Shown here piece after piece: positions 16,162-24,181 of a stretch of 46,760 nt of DNA (within the stretch, counting starts at the first letter, position 1; every line of letters starts with the position of its first letter). This DNA is from Crocinitomix sp. (GTDB lineage: Bacteria; Bacteroidota; Bacteroidia; Flavobacteriales_D; Crocinitomicaceae): positions 1 through 46,760 of the forward strand of contig WTCE01000150.1 of assembly GCA_013138735.1 (NCBI GenBank), given 5' to 3'. Made by a program: the position numbers and the translations under genes. The notes below the pieces were generated by a model, which saw nothing but the letters and a program-made list of their open reading frames with translations, had not been told where the DNA came from and did not search any database.

Positions 16162-16949
16162 ATGTTTAATATTTTTAAAAAGAATAAAAAATCAGTTAAA
16201 CCGACACTTAAAATGCCGAGAACAGTTCTTTGCATACCCGGAATTTGGAGTGATAGAAGCGAATTGGTTGTCGCAATTGTAGAAAACAATGAGAACGAAT
16301 TCATATTTGCTGGCAACATACTTTTAAACTTGAAGACAAAGGTTGGATATGAACTAGAGTTTTGTGATCGAGATGAACGAATGAAGGACTCATTAAGTTC
16401 GCTGGAAAGGTGAATCAAATCTCTGAAGAATTTTTAAACAAGATTGATGGGCATAAAAATGTTGTATATCTAATTGGTGAAACGGGAAATACAGAAAGCG
16501 CGAAAGCCATTGCTGAGGCTGGAAATGCTTTATTAAAGTCTGGAGGAACTGGGGTTAAAGTAGAATCGACAGGAAAAGCATTTACGAAAGAACATTGGTC
16601 TGGTCTTGTTACTGATTTTGAGGAATCAAACCTTTATCAAATGTATGTTCTTGATTCTATAATTGATGGGGAAGGAGCGACATATTCATGCGGCATGCAT
16701 AACTTAGGCTTAAAAGATAGTATCGTTTATAATGAGGCATTTCAAGAAGCCGCTAATCTTATTTCAATTTTTGGACATTACCAACTAATCGACAAACCAG
16801 AAATTGAACTTAATCAAACATTTAGTACGCATGCAGAAGCGCCATTTTTTGTGATTTCTGAAGAAAAAAACCAACCTAATAGTGGAGATGAGCTTTTTGA
16901 AAACCCCTTTGGTATATGGAAGCTGGAGCGGAAAACTAGCGGCAAATAA
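16162..16949 (+). pseudogene. DUF4261 protein gene interrupted by a one-base frameshift
   Basis: Two overlapping frames encode the two halves of one DUF4261-family protein. Frame 1 (16162-16413) gives MFNIFKKNKKSVKP, then the family opening RTVLCIPGIWSDRSELV and FAGNILLN. Frame 2 continues with KVNQISEEF, VVYLIGETGNTESAKAIAEA, GGTGVKVESTGKAF and the C-terminal GDELFENPFGIW. At 16395 the second frame already reads KFAGKVNQ, which is what the family has after 'RDERMKDS'. One base therefore seems to be missing after TCATT at 16390-16394, so frame 1 drifts into SSLER and stops at 16413. The GTG at 16410 is a fortuitous restart. The function of DUF4261 is unknown. A sequencing error cannot be excluded. 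Restored length would be about 263 residues. Confidence 0.8.
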
Positions 16950-17003
16950 CTCTATAAAGCGTAATTAACGCAGAATTAATCACTCACTTTAATTACAAAT
17001 TGG

Positions 17004-18107
17004 CTAAAAATGCGCTTCTAACCATTCAATCACATCTTGCCGAATAGCGGCTTTATTGCATCCACCGCCCGACCAACCGTGACCACAATTTTCATATTTC
17101 AACAATTTATGTTGTGCAGAAAAATCATTTAAAGCAGCAGGTGTCGTACCAAATTTAGCGTTTAATTCAACCAATAAAGAATCGCCATGTGCGTGTGGTA
17201 CCAAATCATCTGACATGCCGTGCATTAAAAGCACGGGTAAATTACGAACCAAATTATTAGCATAAGCCGGACTTAAAGTGTCAGAAAATGCTGCGTTTAC
17301 AGAGCCTACTTCCAATTCTGCTCCAACAAAAGAATTAATGCCCCAGCTTAAATCTGCAGATCCAGTTGTGCTCATATCACATCCTGCGGCGCCATCTCTT
17401 AGCGCAAAAAATGAGTTGACGGTAAAATTATTGTAGGGTGCCGAACTGGCGTTTGCTTTAAAAATTTCCTCGTCCATTAAAGTAGGTCCATAAAATGAAA
17501 TAACTGTCTTAAGCGCAGTATCTGTGCATTGCAAGGCATACATTAAAGCAATATGCGCTCCTGCACTTTCACCAATCAATGCAAAGTCATTTGGAGAAAT
17601 TACTAACATTGCGGCTTCAGTTTTGAGCTTGGCAATGGCCAAATCTAAATCTTCAACTATCAAATCCATATAGAAACTGGGATTACCAGAAAGCGATATA
17701 GCATCTTCGGTGTAGCATGCCAAACGATATTTCATTACTGCAACTGCATAACCTTCATTTAGTAGTTTGCTTGTTAAATCAATACCAAGTGGTCCAAACA
17801 AAATGACAGAATCTGCGGCCAAGGGACCTAAAACCCATGCGCCTCCATGCACCAATAAAACCGTTTTGGTGTTCTCATCATGTGTACCAGGGATGTATAA
17901 ATCGAAATGTTGTCGATCATCCGCTCCATAAGAAATGCGTTGAACGGTTGTGGGTAAACTGGGCTCGTATAAACACGAACCATCATCTTTATCTGCATTT
18001 TCATTGTAATTAATTGCGATTGGATCGGTACATCCTTTTTTCTTGCAGCTTACCACAGTAACTGCAATTAAAGCGATTAGGCTTGCGAATAGAATTGATT
18101 TTTTCAT
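17004..18107 (-). CDS. Lipoprotein alpha/beta-hydrolase (esterase/lipase), tandem copy 2
   Basis: A 367-residue predicted lipoprotein: lipobox ...VVSC with C21, then CKKKG. Immediately after the anchor is the motif CTDPIAINYN...DDGSC (26-45), a short cysteine-bracketed element seen in many secreted Bacteroidota proteins. The rest is an alpha/beta-hydrolase of the HSL/BD-FAE type: oxyanion motif HGGAW (87-91), nucleophile S181 in GESAGA, acid D300 or D301 in HGMSDDLVPH, and H343 in CGHGWSGGGC. The latter segment adds extra cysteines that could form disulfides. It should act on small esters at the cell surface or in the periplasm; the substrate is unknown. Its start is 10 bp downstream of its paralog's stop. 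Confidence 0.88.
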   Translation of the reverse strand: MKKSILFASLIALIAVTVVSCKKKGCTDPIAINYNENADKDDGSCLYEPSLPTTVQRISYGADDRQHFDLYIPGTHDENTKTVLLVHGGAWVLGPLAADSVILFGPLGIDLTSKLLNEGYAVAVMKYRLACYTEDAISLSGNPSFYMDLIVEDLDLAIAKLKTEAAMLVISPNDFALIGESAGAHIALMYALQCTDTALKTVISFYGPTLMDEEIFKANASSAPYNNFTVNSFFALRDGAAGCDMSTTGSADLSWGINSFVGAELEVGSVNAAFSDTLSPAYANNLVRNLPVLLMHGMSDDLVPHAHGDSLLVELNAKFGTTPAALNDFSAQHKLLKYENCGHGWSGGGCNKAAIRQDVIEWLEAHF

Positions 18108-18117
18108 AAGCTATTTA

Positions 18118-19224
18118 TTAGTGGGCGTTCATCCATTTTACAATGTCTGTCATGACTGTGTTTTTTTGACATCCTCCACCAATCCAACCATGACCGCAAT
18201 TAGCGTAGATCGTTTTTTTAATTGTTCCTGCGTAAATTCCGTCATCCGCAATAATTGCTGCTGGAAATTTACTCAAAAATGCCGAGTACATTAAATCTGC
18301 TTGTGAATATGGGACCAAAAGATCATTATCTCCATGCATTAAGAATAGGGGAGTAGCTTTCTCAATATTCGCAGGTGTAATAGGTGAAATATCTTGAAGA
18401 TAAGGATTCTCGGCATAGACTTTTACCGTATCATGATCTCCAAAACTGCGCAATTCTGTTAAAACGCTCAAATATTTATTGGTTTCTAAATTACAATCAT
18501 TCTCCGTTGTTCTAAAATAATTAATACCATCTACTAAAATTCCTGCGGGGTAAGTGCTATCCAATTCATGTAAGCCGATTTTCCATTCGCTATCATCTAA
18601 AGCAGTTGGGCCAAACATAGAAACCGCCGATACTAATTTGTCATTTGATTCAGATCGAATAGCGTATGATGTTACAATATGTCCACCAGCGCTTTCGCCA
18701 AGTAATTGAAAATGATCATTTCTAATCCCTAATTCAGCGGCATTGTCTTGTAAGTGCTCAATAGCTAAATCGATATCAATCATCATGTCATCAAAAAAAC
18801 GAGTTGAATTCCCCGTGCTTTCGTCAGGATCGGTCTGGTAACATGCCGTGCGATACTTCATAACTGCACAAGCATATCCCGCATTTAAAAGTGGATTTAG
18901 AATGTCCCATCCGTATCTTCCGTTAAAAGTGGTGACTTTGTCTGTTTCATTATAACCAACAACCCATCCACCACCGTGCACCATTACAATAACTTTTGTG
19001 TTTTCATCATGCATGGCAGGTAAATACAATTGCATTTGCTGAATGGCATCTGGGCCATAACTTAAGAGCTCATTGGATACTGCATAAGTGCAAGAACCGT
19101 CGTCTTGCTCGGCATTGGTATTATAGTTTACCGCAAAGGCATCTGTACATCCTTTTTTTTTGCAAGAAGAAAAAGTGAAAATTAATAGAAGTACGAAAGC
19201 ACCTAGTAATTGAGTCGATTTCAT
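18118..19224 (-). CDS. Lipoprotein alpha/beta-hydrolase (esterase/lipase), tandem copy 1
   Basis: A 368-residue paralog of the next gene, with the same plan. The lipoprotein signal ends FSSC (C21), followed by KKKGCTDAFAVNYN and DDGSC (41-45), then the hydrolase domain: HGGGW (83-87), S178 in GESAGG, D299 or D301 in HGDNDLLVP, and H345 in CGHGWIGGGC. The catalytic triad is complete in both copies, so neither looks dead. The pair probably arose by tandem duplication and shares a transcript; sequence divergence between them (different cap region, about 210-290) suggests different substrates. No promoter of the TAnnTTTG type is obvious upstream. Confidence 0.88.
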   Translation of the reverse strand: MKSTQLLGAFVLLLIFTFSSCKKKGCTDAFAVNYNTNAEQDDGSCTYAVSNELLSYGPDAIQQMQLYLPAMHDENTKVIVMVHGGGWVVGYNETDKVTTFNGRYGWDILNPLLNAGYACAVMKYRTACYQTDPDESTGNSTRFFDDMMIDIDLAIEHLQDNAAELGIRNDHFQLLGESAGGHIVTSYAIRSESNDKLVSAVSMFGPTALDDSEWKIGLHELDSTYPAGILVDGINYFRTTENDCNLETNKYLSVLTELRSFGDHDTVKVYAENPYLQDISPITPANIEKATPLFLMHGDNDLLVPYSQADLMYSAFLSKFPAAIIADDGIYAGTIKKTIYANCGHGWIGGGCQKNTVMTDIVKWMNAH

Positions 19225-19275
19225 AAATAGTTTAAATGATTACTATCCATATATCGAAGTTGAGTTTATATCCCC

Positions 19276-20292
19276 CTAGTCAATTGGTGAATTTATAGCC
19301 GTAGTGTCAGCATCACCGCCATTAATAATACTTATGACAAGAATTGCGATATAGGCAATATAGGTACCCAATAATAGCGTCCCTTTAAAACGACCAATTT
19401 TTCTACCAATAACCATTAATGGAAGCAAACCAACAGCAATTGCAATCATCCACCACATGTCTGAAGCAATAATTGCATCAGACACACCAATCGGATGTAC
19501 CATAGCAGTTAAACCAATTACGGCCATAATATTAAAAAGATTGGATCCAATCAAATTTCCAATTGAAATATCCGTTTCGCCTCTTAAAGCTGCCACACCA
19601 GAAGTGATCAATTCTGGAACAGAGGTTCCAAAAGCAACTACAGTGACCGCAATAATGCGCTCTTCCATTCCAAAATGCGTGGCAATATCAATTGCTCCAT
19701 GTACGAGCCAACCTGCTCCAAAAAACAATCCAACTAGTCCTATTAAAAGAAATACAACAGATATAGCGGGTTTGTCTTTAATTTTAGCAATATCATCATC
19801 TTCATCCTCTTCACTTTCAATTGCCGCGGCGGCTAATTGTTTTTTCGTTTTCTTTCTGGAATTACGAATCAGCCAATAAGTAAATACGGCTAGAATTACA
19901 AAAAGAATGATTCCTTCATAGCGTTGAATTTCGCCATCCCATGCAAAAATCGCGAATAGGGCAGTTGCGAGCATCATCATGGGCCAATCAATGCGTTTGC
20001 TATTTCGATCTACTACAATTGGTAGAATTAGAACTGTAACACCTAAAACTAAGGCAATGTTTGCAATGTTAGAACCTACAACATTTCCAATGGCAATTTC
20101 TGGATGCCCGCTCATGGCAGCATCTAAACATACGAGTAACTCAGGCGCTGAAGTTCCGAATGAAATAATTGTCATTCCAATAACTAAAGTTGAAATATGG
20201 AAACGTTTGGCAATACCAACCGCTCCACGAACTAAAAATTCGCCTGCTATAATAAGTGTAATTAAACCAAGTATTAGCCAGAAGTACATCAT
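19276..20292 (-). CDS. Calcium/sodium antiporter, CaxA/YrbG family
   Basis: A 338-residue integral membrane protein of the Ca2+:cation antiporter superfamily. It has the two internally repeated alpha motifs: GTSAPELLVCLDAA with GNVVGSNIAN in the first half, and GTSVPELITSGVAA with GNLIGSNLFN in the second. There are about ten hydrophobic segments, with a central acidic/charged loop (residues about 147-172, ESEEDEDDDIAKIKDK). It exchanges Na+ (or K+/H+) for Ca2+ across the inner membrane. Its ATG overlaps the tatA stop by four bases, so the two genes are translationally coupled, although the functional link is not obvious. Confidence 0.93.
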   Translation of the reverse strand: MMYFWLILGLITLIIAGEFLVRGAVGIAKRFHISTLVIGMTIISFGTSAPELLVCLDAAMSGHPEIAIGNVVGSNIANIALVLGVTVLILPIVVDRNSKRIDWPMMMLATALFAIFAWDGEIQRYEGIILFVILAVFTYWLIRNSRKKTKKQLAAAAIESEEDEDDDIAKIKDKPAISVVFLLIGLVGLFFGAGWLVHGAIDIATHFGMEERIIAVTVVAFGTSVPELITSGVAALRGETDISIGNLIGSNLFNIMAVIGLTAMVHPIGVSDAIIASDMWWMIAIAVGLLPLMVIGRKIGRFKGTLLLGTYIAYIAILVISIINGGDADTTAINSPID

Positions 20293-20705
20293 GCTTTATC
20301 TTCGTTTGTTGGTTTATCTGAAATTGGATTTTCAGAAATAGGCTTTTCAGTAATTGTTTTTTCAGAAATAGGTTTAGAGTTTTCCGGCGCCTCTAGCGTT
20401 GTTTCGGGATTATCTTTTCTAAAATCTTTGGGTGGGCTAGGCTCATTGATCATTTTATCAATATCTGCCAAGGGGTTTTTAAAATCTTTTAATGGATTCT
20501 CCAAGTTCAAGTCTTTACGCATTTCCAGTGTAGAGTTTTGAATATCGCGTTTGATCTCGTTCGAGGCGGTTTTTATTTCCCGCATCCCTTTTCCTAAAGT
20601 TTTTGCTATACTAGGAATGCTTTTTGACCCAAACAACATTAATACAGCCATTAATATGAAGATGACTTCGGTAGTACCAATGCTATTTAAAAAGAGTAAT
20701 GTCAT
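20289..20705 (-). CDS. tatA: Twin-arginine translocase subunit, TatA/TatE family
   Basis: A 138-residue TatA/B-type protein: a short periplasmic N-terminus, one membrane helix (about 11-26), the FG hinge (FGSKSIPSIAKTLGKGMREI), and an amphipathic helix. The cytoplasmic tail is longer than in E. coli TatA. It ends in a five-residue repeat (residues 111-135: KPISE KTITE KPISE NPISD KPTNE). TatA oligomers form the passage for folded proteins bearing RR signal peptides. A tatC gene is not in the window. It lies 59 bp after secDF, separated by a terminator, and overlaps the antiporter gene by four bases. TatB cannot be excluded from sequence alone. Confidence 0.9.
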   Translation of the reverse strand: MTLLFLNSIGTTEVIFILMAVLMLFGSKSIPSIAKTLGKGMREIKTASNEIKRDIQNSTLEMRKDLNLENPLKDFKNPLADIDKMINEPSPPKDFRKDNPETTLEAPENSKPISEKTITEKPISENPISDKPTNEDKA

Positions 20706-20711
20706 ATATTA

Positions 20712-20745
20712 AAAAAGCCTTCCACAAATTTACGGAAGGCTTTTT
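20712..20745 (-). terminator. Rho-independent terminator after secDF
   Basis: Arms AAAAAGCCTTCC (20712-20723) and GGAAGGCTTTTT (20734-20745) enclose a 10-base loop, with A/T runs on both sides. It lies 20 bp past the secDF stop and 7 bp before the tatA start, so tatA needs its own promoter or read-through. Confidence 0.85.
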
Positions 20746-20764
20746 ATATAATACTAGTTTACGT

Positions 20765-23700
20765 TTATTTTTTTTCTTCTTCTTTTTTCGTGAAGTCGAT
20801 AACTGCAGGAGTTGCAATGAATAGAGAAGAGTAGGTTCCTACTACAACACCAATCATTAATGCAAATACAAATCCTTTAATTGCAGCACCACCGAATAGG
20901 AAGATAACTAACAATACAATAAATGTCGATACGGAAGTATTTACCGTACGACCTAATGTAGAGTTCAATGCCATATTAATCACTTCTTTACGTTCTTTCT
21001 TAGGATACAATCCTAAATACTCACGGATTCTATCGAATACAACCACCGTATCATTTATGGAGTACCCGACGACGGTCAGTATGGCGGCTATAAAGGCTTG
21101 GTCAATCTCCATTGAGAATGGTAAGATTCCCCAAAATAATGAGAATAGTGATAATACAACCAGCACATCATGTGCCATTGCAATCAATGCTCCCAGTCCA
21201 AATTGCCATTTTCTAAATCGGAATAAGATGTAAAAGAAGATAATGAGTAAGGAGAAACCAATTGCGTAGAATGAATTTGATTTCAAATCTTTCGAAATGG
21301 TTGGCGCAATCATTTTTGATTCAATGATTTCGCTCTCACCGAATTCGGCAACGCCTTCTTCTACGAGTTTTTCAATCTTATCACTGATCTTAATAATTGA
21401 ATCGATATCAGAACTTTGATCCATTAAGTATTTAGTAGTTACCAATACGCGATAGTTATTATCTACCATTTTAACCCCTGGTGCATTCCCGTCAAATTGC
21501 GCAGTTAAATTTTTCTTAACTCCAGGAATATTTGCTACATCATCTGTAAATTCAATTTTGTATTGGCGTCCACCTGTGAAATCAACCCCATAATCTAATC
21601 CTCTTGAGAAGAAAGAGATCATACCAACAACAATAATAATACTTGATAAGATATAGAATTTCTTTCTGTTTTTAACAAATGGAACATTTGTTTTAGTAAA
21701 CCAGTTCTCTGTAATTCGTGTAGAGAAAGAAATTTTCTTGTCTTTATCAACAAATGCCATAATAATCAAACGTGTAATGATTACCGCTGCAAAGAAAGAG
21801 GTGAAGATACCAATGATTAATGTTGTTGCGAAACCTTTAATTGGTCCCGTTCCAAAAATCGCTAATACAACACCTGTTAATAATGTTGTGATGTTCGCAT
21901 CCAAAATAGCAGACAATGCTTTCGCATACCCTTCTTTAATAGATGTTTTTAAGCCTTTTTTATGACGTAATTCCTCACGAATACGTTCAAAGATCAGTAC
22001 GTTGGCATCCACCGACATACCTATCGTTAATACAATACCTGCAATACCAGGTAATGTTAAAATTGCTTTTAATGAAGCCAAGGCTCCAATTAAGAGGAAG
22101 ATATTTAAAACGAGTGCGGCATCTGCGACTAAACCAGCTTTATTATAATAGAATACCATGTATACTAGTACCAATAATAAGGCAAACAAGAATGACCAGA
22201 TTCCAGCGCTAATATTTGCTTCACCTAATGTTGGTCCAACAATAGATTCATCTACAATTTTTACTGGAGCTGGTAAAGCACCTGCATTTAATAAACCAGA
22301 TAAATCTTCCGCCTCTGCTAATGAAAAGTTTCCAGTAATAGAAGAACTTACATTCATTACTCCATTTACTACTGGAGCAGAGAATACTGCATCATCCATA
22401 GTAATGGCAACTTGTTTATTCAAGTTGTCAGTTGTCATTGCTTCCCACTTAGTGGCACCAATGTCATTCATTTGCATACTTACACCAAATTGACCGATAA
22501 TGTGATTGTCTACTGATGCATTTTTAATATCTCTACCGTCAACTCTTGGCCCGTTTAAAGGAACTTTGATAGCGTGTAAACCAACAACGCCAGATGGTTG
22601 TCCATCACTTACAATTTCTTTAGAATCCCACATGAAAACCAAATCTTGCGGTAAGTTTACGCGCATTACTGGGTGGTTTAATCTAAAAGTTAGTTTAGCA
22701 GTATCTGTTACGTTCGCATAACCAACAATAGATCCTTCTTGGTAACCACTAATTTCTCTGTTTTCATTAAACGTGAACGCTAAGTTCATAACAGATGAAA
22801 TCGGGTATTTCATTTCTCTTTCAGCAGCTGAAAGTAAAGAATCAGCAACCTCAGGTTCGCTATCTGTATCTCCTAATAAGGCATCATCTACAGCATCTCC
22901 TAATAACGGATCAACTACCGTAGTATCAGGATCAATTACTTTATTTAAAGTATCAATAGGAACTTCAAATAAAGTAGAACTTGTATCAACAGGCTCTACT
23001 GACTCCAATTGCTCACCAAATAATGCTTGACTTAATGCAGATTCACCTTGTAAAACGCCTCCAGCAATACCGTTTAATCTGTTCTCGTAAACTTCATAGA
23101 ACTCTAAGTTGGCAGTAGCTTGTAATCTTTTTCTAACAGATTCCTTATCACTAACCCCTGGTAGTTCAACAAAAATTCGGTGACTAGCACGTTGTTTTTG
23201 AATGGTTGGTTGTGCAACACCAAATTGGTTGACACGTTTTTCGATAATGATTTCAACACCATCTAAGGCTTTATCCGCCGTTTCCTTTAACCATGCCAAA
23301 ACCTCGTCATTTGAAGCACTAATAGCAACTTCATCTTGGTTACGCATGTGGAAGTATTTCGACATTAAAATGTCTCCATTTTGCTTTTCAAACTCTTCTG
23401 CAAAAATGTCCATGAAGTTTCCTTCACCTAAATTAGAACGCTTGCGCGCTTCATCATAAGGCTTTGTGAATTCTTGGCTTCGAGGGTTACCTGCTAAATC
23501 TGCAACTAATTCCGGGATTGAAATTTCCAATGTAGCACTCATTCCACCTTTAAGGTCAAGTCCTAAGTTGATTTCACTTTCTTTACACTCAGCGTAAGTA
23601 TATCCAGCAAAGTGCACTACTTCATGCATTTTACTTCTGATATATTCACCTGTGTATTGAATATTAAGAATATCAACGTGCTTTTCAGAAGCGAGGTAGA

Positions 23701-23881
23701 ATGTGTCTGCCCCTTCGGTAACAAATTCAACTTGTGCTCCGTTTAGGGAATCTATTTTTTCAATAGCGTATTTTTCTGCGTCCTTTTCTACACCATTAGT
23801 GGCATAAGTGAAGGAAAGCTGATAAAGACAGGCCAATGCTAAAGCGATAGTTATTGACCAAAAAAATCCTTTATTTCTCAT
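20765..23881 (-). CDS. secDF: Protein translocase subunit SecDF (fused)
   Basis: A 1038-residue fusion of SecD and SecF, the proton-driven inner-membrane partner of SecYEG that pulls exported proteins out on the periplasmic side. It comprises TM1 at about 8-26, a large first periplasmic domain (about 30-550, with LGLDLKGGMSATLEI at 106-120), then SecD TMs with D625 in GMSVDANVLIFERIREE. SecF begins about 740 with DYGVDFTGG (763-771) and, near the end, GYSINDTVVVFDRIRE. The D residues in these TM motifs carry protons in the family. Residues about 290-350 form an acidic, low-complexity insert (DTTVVDPLLGDAVDDALLGD). A well-formed promoter (23921-23951) and a terminator (20712-20745) suggest a single-gene transcript. 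Confidence 0.97.
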   Translation of the reverse strand: MRNKGFFWSITIALALACLYQLSFTYATNGVEKDAEKYAIEKIDSLNGAQVEFVTEGADTFYLASEKHVDILNIQYTGEYIRSKMHEVVHFAGYTYAECKESEINLGLDLKGGMSATLEISIPELVADLAGNPRSQEFTKPYDEARKRSNLGEGNFMDIFAEEFEKQNGDILMSKYFHMRNQDEVAISASNDEVLAWLKETADKALDGVEIIIEKRVNQFGVAQPTIQKQRASHRIFVELPGVSDKESVRKRLQATANLEFYEVYENRLNGIAGGVLQGESALSQALFGEQLESVEPVDTSSTLFEVPIDTLNKVIDPDTTVVDPLLGDAVDDALLGDTDSEPEVADSLLSAAEREMKYPISSVMNLAFTFNENREISGYQEGSIVGYANVTDTAKLTFRLNHPVMRVNLPQDLVFMWDSKEIVSDGQPSGVVGLHAIKVPLNGPRVDGRDIKNASVDNHIIGQFGVSMQMNDIGATKWEAMTTDNLNKQVAITMDDAVFSAPVVNGVMNVSSSITGNFSLAEAEDLSGLLNAGALPAPVKIVDESIVGPTLGEANISAGIWSFLFALLLVLVYMVFYYNKAGLVADAALVLNIFLLIGALASLKAILTLPGIAGIVLTIGMSVDANVLIFERIREELRHKKGLKTSIKEGYAKALSAILDANITTLLTGVVLAIFGTGPIKGFATTLIIGIFTSFFAAVIITRLIIMAFVDKDKKISFSTRITENWFTKTNVPFVKNRKKFYILSSIIIVVGMISFFSRGLDYGVDFTGGRQYKIEFTDDVANIPGVKKNLTAQFDGNAPGVKMVDNNYRVLVTTKYLMDQSSDIDSIIKISDKIEKLVEEGVAEFGESEIIESKMIAPTISKDLKSNSFYAIGFSLLIIFFYILFRFRKWQFGLGALIAMAHDVLVVLSLFSLFWGILPFSMEIDQAFIAAILTVVGYSINDTVVVFDRIREYLGLYPKKERKEVINMALNSTLGRTVNTSVSTFIVLLVIFLFGGAAIKGFVFALMIGVVVGTYSSLFIATPAVIDFTKKEEEKK

Positions 23882-23920
23882 TTAAAATGATAATTTATCT
23901 AATGTACAATTTTAAGCCTG

Positions 23921-23951
23921 CAAATATAGAATTTCAAATGTAAATAAGCAA
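23921..23951 (-). promoter_or_regulatory. Bacteroidota-type promoter of secDF
   Basis: On the minus strand TTG (23949-23951), a 20-bp spacer, then TATATTTG (23921-23928). Both boxes and the spacing fit the -33/-7 consensus. The ATG is 40 bp downstream at 23881. The same arrangement recurs upstream of the SecD duplicate. Confidence 0.7.
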
Positions 23952-24181
23952 CAGTATTGAAAGTTATTAATGGATAATTAAGAAAACTTCACAAATGCTA
24001 GGTTTTCGGCGGTGTGAAATGCAGTTTTAATTGGAAGATAGATGGATTTTGATAAAAGCGAAAATTTCACTATCACTATACCATTGCGATTACCCCATTT
24101 ACTATTGATAGTTACGGTGAAGCAAGTTGCGAGCTTTGCGTTTATAAGCTTTAAAAATTAGAGTTCCAGCCTCAGCTTGCT
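23952..24181. other. Spacer between secDF promoter and SecD-like gene
   Basis: The gene-free stretch here is 300 bp (23882-24181). Apart from the secDF promoter at its left end I see nothing coding: no long frame, no clear hairpin with a T-run, no tRNA-like cloverleaf. It may contain decayed remains of the lost C-terminal half of the duplicated secD, but I cannot recognise any SecD residues in it by eye. Confidence 0.4.

Noticed and set aside
16390-16413. Programmed -1 frameshift joining the two DUF4261 halves
   Set aside because: No slippery heptamer of the form X XXY YYZ and no downstream pseudoknot are seen. Family sequence resumes in the new frame before the overlap, which fits a lost base rather than ribosomal slipping.
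16410-16949. Independent gene starting at GTG 16410
   Set aside because: Family residues KFAGK are encoded upstream of the GTG in the same frame, so the GTG is internal to a once continuous gene.
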